DNA from: an uncultured Alphaproteobacteria bacterium
GTDB taxonomy: Bacteria > Pseudomonadota > Alphaproteobacteria > HIMB59 > GCA-002718135
Assembly (NCBI GenBank): GCA_902601455.1
Contig: CACKNC010000001.1
Location: 220,240-284,239, forward strand
DNA length: 64,000 nt
Direction: 5' to 3'
Of this stretch, positions 19,551 to 27,759 are shown piece after piece. The stretch's first letter is position 1. Each line of letters opens with the position of its first letter. Position numbers and translations under genes: made by a program. The notes under the pieces are model-generated. The model was not told the origin of the DNA and ran no database searches. It was given only the letters and a program-made list of their open reading frames with translations.

Positions 19551-19970
19551 ATGGCAAAGAAAAAAGTAAAAAAGACAACAAAAGCTAAAAAAACTTCATC
19601 TAAAAAAGGAAAAGATTCAGGAATTAAAACAGCTCGTGAAAAAATGATAGGTCAGCATATTGGTTATAGGTATGATGTTAATCTACTTCCTGATTATAAA
19701 AGATTAACCCCTTTTTTAAAAAAATATATTGATCATATGGGCTGGGATGATCTTAATTGGTTAGAAGATGTTCATATGGGGTATGAAAACGGAAAGCCAG
19801 CTGTATTTGATAGAAATATAAATGGCTGGGTTACAACACCAAAGAATATGAAATTACCAAAAGATCAACAAGATAGAGATATGATAGCTAGGGAGTTATT
19901 GATAAAGTTTCAAATGTCTCCTAATCATCCATTGGTTGTCTTAAAAAAAGCTTATCAAAAATTTGATTAA
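19551..19970 (+). CDS. Small protein of unknown function with Lys-rich N-terminus, fifth gene of the copy-A operon
   Basis: RBS GGAGA, 9-nt gap to mgsC-like gene; translation MAKKKVKKTTKAKKTSSKKGK... then a non-repetitive domain rich in aromatic residues. Confidence 0.7.
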   Translation: MAKKKVKKTTKAKKTSSKKGKDSGIKTAREKMIGQHIGYRYDVNLLPDYKRLTPFLKKYIDHMGWDDLNWLEDVHMGYENGKPAVFDRNINGWVTTPKNMKLPKDQQDRDMIARELLIKFQMSPNHPLVVLKKAYQKFD

Positions 19971-20064
19971 TTTTTTTTAAATTTTTTTTTATGTAAATTA
20001 ATAGTATTCTAAAGTTGCTTTTAAATAAAATTAATATTTAGTAACTTATTAATTTATTATCTGT

Positions 20065-20955
20065 ATGTGTGGAATAGTCGGTCTATATTTAAAAAATAAG
20101 AAGTTACATAGTAAACTTGGTTTTTTCCTAAGTGGAATGATTGATAATATGTCTTCAAGAGGACCAGACTCAGCAGGTTTTGCAATTTACAATAATTTAA
20201 AATCAAAAAATATTTATAAATATTCTCTTTCTTTTAAAAATAATGCATCAATTAAAAGTTTTCAAAAAGAAGCAACTAAAAACTTTAAAGATTTAAAATT
20301 TACAAATATCTCAGATCATACAATTGTTTTTTCATCTTTATTGCCCTCGAAATTTATTCCATACTTAAGATCAAATTTCAAAAATATTTCGATAGTTGGT
20401 TATGGAAAATCAATTGAAATTTTCAAACAAGTTGGTAATCCAAAAAAAGTTGTAAAAAAATTTAAGTTAGATAAGTTTTATGGATCTCATGGAATCGGTC
20501 ATACCAGAATGGCTACTGAAAGCGCTATAACAACTGAAGGCTCTCATCCGTACTCTACAGGAGAGGATGAGTGTTTGGTGCACAATGGATCTTTATCTAA
20601 TCACAACAATTTGAGAAGAAAACTAATAAAAAAAGGTAAAATATTTAACTCTTTAAATGATACAGAGGTAGCGGCTGGTTACATTAGTCAAAAATTATCA
20701 GAAAAAAAATCTATTAAAAAAAGCCTTACAAGTTGTCTAAATGACCTTGATGGTTTTTATACATTTATTCTAGGAACTAATAGAGGGTTTGCAGTTTTAA
20801 GAGATGAAATTGCTTGTAAACCAGCTGTGATTGCTGAAAATAAAGATTATGTAGCTGTAGCATCAGAATTTCAAGCTATGGCACACCTTCCAAATGTTAA
20901 TAAAGCTAATATATATGAACCTGAGCCTGGAGTGATTTACAAATGGGGAAATTAG
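20065..20955 (+). CDS. Class II glutamine amidotransferase subunit, MgsA/GlxB-like (copy B)
   Basis: MCGIVGLYLKNKK, MSSRGPDSAGFAIY, GIGHTRMATESAIT, LVHNGSLSNH. Confidence 0.8.
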   Translation: MCGIVGLYLKNKKLHSKLGFFLSGMIDNMSSRGPDSAGFAIYNNLKSKNIYKYSLSFKNNASIKSFQKEATKNFKDLKFTNISDHTIVFSSLLPSKFIPYLRSNFKNISIVGYGKSIEIFKQVGNPKKVVKKFKLDKFYGSHGIGHTRMATESAITTEGSHPYSTGEDECLVHNGSLSNHNNLRRKLIKKGKIFNSLNDTEVAAGYISQKLSEKKSIKKSLTSCLNDLDGFYTFILGTNRGFAVLRDEIACKPAVIAENKDYVAVASEFQAMAHLPNVNKANIYEPEPGVIYKWGN

Positions 20956-21638
20956 AAGACTTAGATTTTAAAAAAAATAATTTGAGAAAAATTAATAACT
21001 TTCTTCAAAATATTAGTTACAAAAATAATAGAAGAAATTTTATTATTAAAAATCCAAACGGAGAACATGCAGTTTGTGCAGGTTTAAAAGAAGACATTTC
21101 AGTAAATATAAAAGGTCATGTAGGTTATTATTGTGGTGGAATGAATCAAAAAGCAAATATTATAATTGATGGTAATGCCGGTACTGGAGTTGGAGAGAAT
21201 ATGATGTCTGGCTCAATACATGTTAAAGGTAATGTTTCTCAGTCAGCAGGAGCAACTGCTCATGGAGGAACAATTATTATTGATGGAAATGCAAGCTCAA
21301 GATGTGGCATATCAATGAAAGGAGTTAGTATTATTGTCAAAGGATCAGTCGGTCATATGTCTGCCTTTATGGCTCAATCAGGGACATTACTTATTTGTGG
21401 AAACGCTGGTGATGCTCTTGGCGACAGTATTTATGAAACAGTAATATTTTTAGCTGGCAAGCCAAAAAGTCTTGGAGTTGATTGTGAAGAAAAAAAAATG
21501 ACAAAAAAAGACCTTATTAAAATTGAAATTTTATTAAAAGAAGCAAATATAAAAAAATTTAAATCTTATAATTTTAAAAAGTATGGTTCAGCTAGAAAGC
21601 TCTATAATTTTAAAATAGATAATTTATCAGAGTATTAG
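20943..21638 (+). CDS. GXGXG-repeat glutamate synthase subunit, MgsB/GlxC-like (copy B)
   Basis: GHVGYYCGGMNQKANIIIDGNAGTGVGENMMSGSIHVKGNVSQSAGATAHGGTIIIDGNA repeats; 13-nt overlap with upstream gene, as in copy A. Confidence 0.8.
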   Translation: MGKLEDLDFKKNNLRKINNFLQNISYKNNRRNFIIKNPNGEHAVCAGLKEDISVNIKGHVGYYCGGMNQKANIIIDGNAGTGVGENMMSGSIHVKGNVSQSAGATAHGGTIIIDGNASSRCGISMKGVSIIVKGSVGHMSAFMAQSGTLLICGNAGDALGDSIYETVIFLAGKPKSLGVDCEEKKMTKKDLIKIEILLKEANIKKFKSYNFKKYGSARKLYNFKIDNLSEY

Positions 21639-21640
21639 CA

Positions 21641-22972
21641 ATGAGAAATAAAAATAACAAGCAAACTACCTTTCCTCGCAAATCATGGACATTCGACGAT
21701 TATACCAATTCTGAAATAAGAAGAGCTGCTGAAACTGGAATTTATGACATAAGAGGAGGAGGATCAAAACGTAAGCTCCCGCACTTTGATGATTTACTTT
21801 TCCTAGGAGCCTCTATGTCTAGATATCCTCTCGAGGGATATAGAGAAAAATGTTCAACTAATGTTACTTTAGGTACAAGATTTGCAAAAAAACCACTAGA
21901 GCTAGAAATACCTATCACAATAGCAGGAATGAGCTTTGGAGCATTATCTGGCCCAGCTAAAGAAGCTTTAGGAAGAGGCGCCTCTGCAGCGGGAACTTCA
22001 ACAACAACTGGAGACGGTGGAATGACAAAAGAAGAACGTGGTCAATCAAAAAATCTTGTATATCAGCTTTTACCATCACGTTATGGAATGAACCCAGATG
22101 ATTTAAGAAAAGCCGATGCAATTGAAGTTGTAATAGGTCAAGGAGCTAAACCAGGTGGTGGTGGAATGTTGTTAGGCCAAAAAATTAGTGATCGGGTGGC
22201 AGAAATGAGAAACCTTCCTAAAGGTATTGATCAAAGATCAGCTTGTAGACATCCAGACTGGACAGGTCCAGATGATCTGGCAATTAAAATTACTGAACTT
22301 AGAGAGATAACAGAATGGAAAATTCCAATTTTTGTAAAAATTGCTGGAGCCAGACCTTACTATGATACTGCATTGGCAGTAAAAGCTGGAGCCGATGTTG
22401 TTGTGCTTGATGGAATGCAGGGTGGCACTGCAGCTACCCAAGAAGTTTTTATAGAAAATGTAGGTCAACCAACTCTTGCCTGTATAAGACCAGCTGTTGA
22501 CGCGTTGCAAGAATTGGATGTTCATAGAGAAGTACAACTTATTATTTCTGGAGGCATTAGAAACGGAGCAGATGTTTCCAAAGCACTTGCTCTTGGAGCT
22601 GATGCTGTTTCCATAGGTTCTGCGGCTATGATAGCTATAGGTGATAATGATCCGAAATGGGAAAAAGAATATAATAAGATTGGAACTACTTCAGGAGCAT
22701 ATGATGATTGGCATGAAGGAAATGATCCTGCAGGTATTTCAACACAAGATCCTAAACTTATGAAAAGATTAGACCCAAAAAAAGCAGGAAGAAGATTATC
22801 CAATTACTTGAAAGTAATGACATTAGAAGCGCAAACTTTAGCAAGAGCTTGTGGCAAGAACAATTTACACAATCTTGAGCCTGAAGATTTATGTGCATTA
22901 ACTTTAGAGTCTGCAGCAATGGCACGAGTTCCACTAGCCGGAACTAATTGGATACCGGGTAGTAATATTTAG
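21641..22972 (+). CDS. FMN glutamate synthase-domain protein, MgsC/GlxD-like (copy B), Fe-S cysteines absent
   Basis: Same fold motifs as copy A (ISGGIRNGADVSKALALGADAVSIGSAAMIAI) but GAYDDWHEGNDPAGISTQDP replaces GDCYHCHTGRCPVGVATQDP. Confidence 0.85.
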   Translation: MRNKNNKQTTFPRKSWTFDDYTNSEIRRAAETGIYDIRGGGSKRKLPHFDDLLFLGASMSRYPLEGYREKCSTNVTLGTRFAKKPLELEIPITIAGMSFGALSGPAKEALGRGASAAGTSTTTGDGGMTKEERGQSKNLVYQLLPSRYGMNPDDLRKADAIEVVIGQGAKPGGGGMLLGQKISDRVAEMRNLPKGIDQRSACRHPDWTGPDDLAIKITELREITEWKIPIFVKIAGARPYYDTALAVKAGADVVVLDGMQGGTAATQEVFIENVGQPTLACIRPAVDALQELDVHREVQLIISGGIRNGADVSKALALGADAVSIGSAAMIAIGDNDPKWEKEYNKIGTTSGAYDDWHEGNDPAGISTQDPKLMKRLDPKKAGRRLSNYLKVMTLEAQTLARACGKNNLHNLEPEDLCALTLESAAMARVPLAGTNWIPGSNI

Positions 22973-23517
22973 TCTGTAACTTCTCTAATTGCATTCTTTG
23001 TTGGTATAAAGTGAACGATTTCAATATTTTCACTTAAGTTATTATTAAAAAAAGAATTATGCCAAAAAGTATACTTCCATTTTGACTCAATTTTTTTTAA
23101 TCTTGAAACACTAACTGGAAAGTTAAAACCAGTACCTCTCTCAAAGAATTGAACATTAAGTTTTTTCTTTTTTGATATTTTTTTAAACAAATCAGAATTT
23201 TTTTCAAAAGTAGCTGTAAACGAACCATCAAAATCATTTGGTGTATTATAGTACTCTGATGATAAAAATTTTACTATTTTATCAAAGCGAAGTTCAGGCT
23301 CATGCGTTTGCTTAATCATAAATTCAAACATTTTTGCTGTATTTGTACAATTTTTTTCCATCAAAACTGTTCTAATACCACAAAGATCTTTTTTAGTTTT
23401 AGAATCAAATATATTTGCAACAGTACCTTCAGATGGTTTACCTCCAAACATTCGAAAATTACGTTGCCTTAGACTGCATTGCCAAATTACAAAGTCGCTC
23501 CAACCAATTTTATCCAT
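22969..23517 (-). CDS. Protein of unknown function, 182 aa
   Basis: 17 nt downstream of GMAS-like copy B on same strand; no recognised family. Confidence 0.65.
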   Translation of the reverse strand: MDKIGWSDFVIWQCSLRQRNFRMFGGKPSEGTVANIFDSKTKKDLCGIRTVLMEKNCTNTAKMFEFMIKQTHEPELRFDKIVKFLSSEYYNTPNDFDGSFTATFEKNSDLFKKISKKKKLNVQFFERGTGFNFPVSVSRLKKIESKWKYTFWHNSFFNNNLSENIEIVHFIPTKNAIREVTD

Positions 23518-23534
23518 TCTAAATAATTTTTATA

Positions 23535-24893
23535 CTAACAATCAAGTGTGTTATCTTTTTCCCATTGGGTAATAACATTTTTTTTACTACTTTGTTTTGA
23601 GCCTTTAAATCCAATTTTCTTAACATTAGAGGATTTATATTTTTTTATCTCTTTATTTTTAAGCTTAATATAAGAATTAATTGTTTCTTTGCTAAACGCA
23701 CTTTTAAGAACTTTACTTTTATCTAAATGAGATAAAGCTTTTTCCAGAGTGAGAGGGAGTTTCTTTGCACCCTTAACTTTGTGCCCATCTTCATACATAT
23801 TTACGTTAATAGGTTTGCCAGGATTTCTTTTATTTTCAATTCCATCAATACCTGCTGCCAAAATCCCAGCTTGTAACAAGTAAGGATTTGTTGCTCCATC
23901 CATTAATCGAAGTTCAAACCTACCAGGCCCAGGAACTCTGATCATATGAGTCCTATTATTACCTGAGTAGGTAATAGTATTAGGTGCCCACGTAGCACCA
24001 GATGCAGTTACAGGGGCATTAATTCTTTTATAACTATTAATGGTTGGATTAAACCAAGCAGTCAATGCTTCAGCTGAATTTATTATGCCACCCATAAAGT
24101 TATAAGCTGTTTTAGATAAGCCTAAAATATTTTTTTTATCAGCAAATAAATTTTTTCCTTTATTATTCCAAACTGATAAATGGGCATGACAACCATTACC
24201 AGTTTTATTTAAAAAAGGTTTTGGCATAAATGTTGCTCTCAACCCTTTTTTTTCTGCAAGAGTACGAACCATAAATTTGAAAAAAACATGCCTATCGGCT
24301 GTTTGTAAACAATCTGAAAAATCCCAATTCATTTCAAATTGACCATTTGCATCCTCATGATCATTTTGATATGGCCCCCATCCTAACATAATCATGCTAT
24401 CACAAATTGCTCGAATTAAATCGTATTGGCGCATTAATGCTGATTGATCATAACAAGGTTTATCTGCAATATCATTTTGATCAGCTATTGACCCACCATC
24501 TGGTGTAATTAAAAAATATTCACATTCAACACCACTTTTTAAATACATATTTTTTTTTGCTAATTTATCAATTTGATTACGAAGCATAACTCTTGGTGAA
24601 GATGCTACTGGTTTACCATCCATCCATAAGTCACCAGCCAACCAGCCAACATCTGGTTGCCATGGAAGTTGGATTAAACTATTTGGATCGGGAATAGCTG
24701 CCATATCAGGATCAGACGGACTCATATCTAAGTAGGTTGAAAATCCTGCAAAGCCTGCACCTTCTTTTTGCATTTCTTTGATTGATTGTGCAGGTACTAA
24801 TTTTGAACGTAGCACTCCAAAAAAATCAACATAACTAATTAGGAAATATTTAATTTTCTTTTTTTTGGCAATTTCATCAAGTTTAATAGTCAT
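23535..24893 (-). CDS. gmaS: Type III glutamine synthetase-like ligase, paralogue B; probable gamma-glutamylmethylamide synthetase
   Basis: NDHEDANGQFEMNW, NGCHAHLSVW, GPGRFELRLMDGATNPYLLQAG; C-terminus TQWEKDNTLDC resembles GlnT/GMAS proteins. Confidence 0.75.
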   Translation of the reverse strand: MTIKLDEIAKKKKIKYFLISYVDFFGVLRSKLVPAQSIKEMQKEGAGFAGFSTYLDMSPSDPDMAAIPDPNSLIQLPWQPDVGWLAGDLWMDGKPVASSPRVMLRNQIDKLAKKNMYLKSGVECEYFLITPDGGSIADQNDIADKPCYDQSALMRQYDLIRAICDSMIMLGWGPYQNDHEDANGQFEMNWDFSDCLQTADRHVFFKFMVRTLAEKKGLRATFMPKPFLNKTGNGCHAHLSVWNNKGKNLFADKKNILGLSKTAYNFMGGIINSAEALTAWFNPTINSYKRINAPVTASGATWAPNTITYSGNNRTHMIRVPGPGRFELRLMDGATNPYLLQAGILAAGIDGIENKRNPGKPINVNMYEDGHKVKGAKKLPLTLEKALSHLDKSKVLKSAFSKETINSYIKLKNKEIKKYKSSNVKKIGFKGSKQSSKKNVITQWEKDNTLDC

Positions 24894-24918
24894 TATGGAT
24901 CCTTTATATTTTTGCTTT

Positions 24919-24939
24919 TTATTTCAAATCTTGAACAAT
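24919..24939. promoter_or_regulatory. Candidate operator: TTATTTC-AAATCTT-GAACAAT, gmaS-like/amt intergenic
   Basis: Near match to the shared TTATTTC-N7-GAAAYAA palindrome. Confidence 0.45.
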
Positions 24940-24993
24940 GTTTATTAATCTTTATTGATTTTTTCAACAATTTCCTCAATTTTTATAAATTTA

Positions 24994-25014
24994 TTATTTC
25001 GTATATTGAAATAA
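24994..25014. promoter_or_regulatory. Candidate operator: TTATTTC-GTATATT-GAAATAA, gmaS-like/amt intergenic
   Basis: Perfect 7-bp inverted repeat, almost identical to the tmoX/tmm site. Confidence 0.6.
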
Positions 25015-25087
25015 AAATTATGAATCTTCCAATAATAATACAGTATTTAACTCATAATTTTTAATAATATAACTTGGGAGATTATTT

Positions 25088-26461
25088 ATGGAAAATGAAT
25101 TATCGGCTCTAAGCGTTATATTTACAGAATTTTATTACTGGGTCACTGTTGTATTAATGTTTTTGATCCATGTTGGTTTCTGTATGTATGAAGTTGGAGT
25201 GTCTAGACATAAAAACCATCTCCACACTCTAATGAAAAACACAATGTTGATACCGTTGGTTACTGTAACTTGGTTTTTCTTTGGATGGTGGATTTATTGG
25301 GCAATGATTAACGGCCCATGGTTAGGAACATCTATAATGGATGGAAATAGTGGTTTACAATTAGGTGGAGGATATGGAGCTAATGAATTAGCAAATCCAA
25401 TGAGTCCAATCATGGGTGTAAATCTTGGAGATCATATTAATGGTGTTTTTTGGGCAGCATTTTTATTATTTTCATGGACAGCTGCTTCCATTGTCTCAGG
25501 TGCAGTAATTGAAAGGATAAGAATGTCAGCGTTTGCAATTCTTGCAATTGCAATAGGTTCAGTTTTCTGGTCTATTGATGCATCATGGGGATGGCACTTT
25601 GATGGATGGATGGTTAAAGTACTTGGATATCATGATGCCTACGCTTCAGGAGTAATACATGCTTGTGCAGGAGGTTTTGCTTTGGGTGTTTTAACTGTTT
25701 TAGGTCCACGTCTAGGAAAGTTTGCATCTGATGGAACACCAAGAAATATTGGTCCTCGAAATCCGTGGTTAGTTACTGTTGGTATATTTTTAATTTATAC
25801 TGGCTTCTGGGGATTTTATGCAGCATGTAATATTCCAATTTTAGATGTTGGACCAGAGTATGGATTAGAAGGTGTGTATTTTACAGCTACCAATATCTAT
25901 GCTACACCAACTACATTAAGCGGAATTACATTTAACTTTTTGATGTCGTTATCGGGAGGACTCCTCGCTGGTTATTTGGTTTCAAAAGGAGATCCTTTTT
26001 GGACTTACTCAAGTGGTCTTGCAGGAATAATTACAGCATCAGCAGGTAATGATTTGTATCATCCTTTGCAAGCAATGATAATTGGAGCGATCGGTGTTTA
26101 TGTAGCTTATAAAATGCATTATTGGGTTGAACGTAAGTTCAAAATTGATGATGCTGTCGGTGCCGTAGCAGTACATGGATACGCAGGAGTTGTAGGTCTT
26201 ATTATTTGTGGCTTTATGTTATGGGGTTACCCATCATCTGGTTACGAAGGATATGCCGCAATTAATCCTGTTGGTATGATTATAGGAGCCGTGATTATGT
26301 TTGGCTTACTAGGATTTCTACCAGGTTATGTCATTGCTAAAATTCTCAACGGAATGGGTAGATTACGAATTCCTAAAGAAGTTGAAATTGCAGGTCTTGA
26401 TTTTAATTACATGGAAGCAGCTAAAGCAGATGAAGATGCTGTTGCTGCAGATCAGAAATAG
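25088..26461 (+). CDS. amt: Ammonium (or methylammonium) transporter, Amt family
   Basis: Multi-TM protein with ASGVIHACAGGFALG and DDAVGAVAVHGYAGVVG, matching the Amt twin-His regions. Confidence 0.85.
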   Translation: MENELSALSVIFTEFYYWVTVVLMFLIHVGFCMYEVGVSRHKNHLHTLMKNTMLIPLVTVTWFFFGWWIYWAMINGPWLGTSIMDGNSGLQLGGGYGANELANPMSPIMGVNLGDHINGVFWAAFLLFSWTAASIVSGAVIERIRMSAFAILAIAIGSVFWSIDASWGWHFDGWMVKVLGYHDAYASGVIHACAGGFALGVLTVLGPRLGKFASDGTPRNIGPRNPWLVTVGIFLIYTGFWGFYAACNIPILDVGPEYGLEGVYFTATNIYATPTTLSGITFNFLMSLSGGLLAGYLVSKGDPFWTYSSGLAGIITASAGNDLYHPLQAMIIGAIGVYVAYKMHYWVERKFKIDDAVGAVAVHGYAGVVGLIICGFMLWGYPSSGYEGYAAINPVGMIIGAVIMFGLLGFLPGYVIAKILNGMGRLRIPKEVEIAGLDFNYMEAAKADEDAVAADQK

Positions 26462-26472
26462 GAGGATAATTT

Positions 26473-26688
26473 ATGGCAACTGTAACAAGTTGGGTTGAAA
26501 CTCTTAATGCTGGAGAAACTGTTATATATCCATTCGTGGGCACTGAATGGTTATGGCTTATAATAGCTATAGCCTTTTGGATTGTATGGCATGTTAGATC
26601 GTCAGCAAGTGAAACAGAGGAAAATGATGAATTAGCCTCTAAGGGTAAAGGCTCAGATGATTATAAAAGTAATATTGCCAATTGGTAA
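26473..26688 (+). CDS. Small single-TM protein following amt
   Basis: RBS GGAGG; hydrophobic segment WLWLIIAIAFWIVWHV then acidic cytosolic-type tail; 11-nt gap to amt. Confidence 0.7.
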   Translation: MATVTSWVETLNAGETVIYPFVGTEWLWLIIAIAFWIVWHVRSSASETEENDELASKGKGSDDYKSNIANW

Positions 26689-26716
26689 TATTAACTTAAA
26701 TTTTTAATATTAGCAG

Positions 26717-26747
26717 AAAGGGCATTGTAAAACATGCCCTTTTTTTA
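26717..26747 (+). terminator. Rho-independent terminator after amt operon
   Basis: AAAGGGCAT-tgtaaaac-ATGCCCTTTTTTT. Confidence 0.85.
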
Positions 26748-26760
26748 TAACTACATATAA

Positions 26761-26895
26761 ATGAATTCTGAAAACAATAAAAAAAACAAAAGACCTTACA
26801 GAATGATTAATGTAGCATTTCCTCCAGCAAAATACGGTGCTTTTGCAGCAATAATAATTATAATTATCTGCTCATTTTTTTTATTTTTTAAATAA
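26761..26895 (+). CDS. Candidate 44-aa small membrane protein (below ORF-track cutoff)
   Basis: Translates to MNSENNKKNKRPYRMINVAFPPAKYGAFAAIIIIIICSFFLFFK*: charged N-terminus plus one TM helix, 8 nt before next CDS; no strong RBS seen. Confidence 0.45.
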   Translation: MNSENNKKNKRPYRMINVAFPPAKYGAFAAIIIIIICSFFLFFK

Positions 26896-26902
26896 TTTTT
26901 AT

Positions 26903-27742
26903 ATGAAAGCTGTTATTTTAAATATTTCAGCATGGATGCTATTGCCATTTATGGATGGTATAGCAAAATTTTTAAGTCAGGATATTCATTTTCTGCAAGT
27001 TGTATGGGGCAGGTATTTTTTTATGGCCTTTTTTAGTATTCTTGTTACTTTTATTTTTTTTAAAAAACATTTTAGTTTTCCTAAAGGTATACAAATACAA
27101 ATCTTTAGAAGTGTCTTTTTATTTTTTTCTACAGTATTTTTTTTCTATGCAATTTCAGTTATTTCTTTGGCAGAAGCATTAACTCTTGCCTTTATTTCTC
27201 CTATTATTGCAACAATACTCTCTTTTTTTATATTAAAAGAAAAAGTTGGACCAAGGAGATGGGTGGCAGTAGTTGCTGGTTTTATAGGAGTTTTGTTCGT
27301 TATTAGACCAGGATTTAATGAAATTAATATAGCAACCTTTGCAGCCGTTGGTGCTGGTATCTGTTATGCGTTTTATGTAATTAGTACAAGGAAACTATCT
27401 TCAATTGATAGCCCTATGATGACTTTAATATTTACGGGCTTAACTGGTGCGCTTGTAATTTCACTTCTTGTTCCTTTTTTTTGGACATGGCTTTCTTTAT
27501 CTCAGTGGCTTTTATTAATTTCTCTTGCAGCTATTGGCACTTTGGCTCATTTTTTACTTATTCTTTCGTTAACTTTAGCTGAGGCATCAAAATTAGCACC
27601 ATTATCATACTCAGAAATAATTATGAATGTAATCATAGGTTATTATTTTTTTGGAGACTTTCCAGATCAGTGGATTTGGATAGGGCTTGCTATAATTGTT
27701 GCCAGTGGCGTCTATATTTCGTTAAGAGAATCTAAAATATAA
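26903..27742 (+). CDS. EamA/DMT-superfamily transporter
   Basis: Multi-TM protein, AEALTLAFISPIIATILSFFILKEKVGPRRW motif. Confidence 0.85.
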   Translation: MKAVILNISAWMLLPFMDGIAKFLSQDIHFLQVVWGRYFFMAFFSILVTFIFFKKHFSFPKGIQIQIFRSVFLFFSTVFFFYAISVISLAEALTLAFISPIIATILSFFILKEKVGPRRWVAVVAGFIGVLFVIRPGFNEINIATFAAVGAGICYAFYVISTRKLSSIDSPMMTLIFTGLTGALVISLLVPFFWTWLSLSQWLLLISLAAIGTLAHFLLILSLTLAEASKLAPLSYSEIIMNVIIGYYFFGDFPDQWIWIGLAIIVASGVYISLRESKI

Positions 27743-27759
27743 ATTAGTGAGATTTGTAA

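Noticed and set aside
19039-19581. Antisense ORFs opposite mgsC-like copy A (19039-19311, 19327-19581)
   Set aside because: Low-complexity Leu/Gln/His-rich shadow translations of the sense gene.
22238-22803. Two antisense ORFs opposite mgsC-like copy B (22238-22537, 22522-22803)
   Set aside because: Shadow translations of a conserved CDS.
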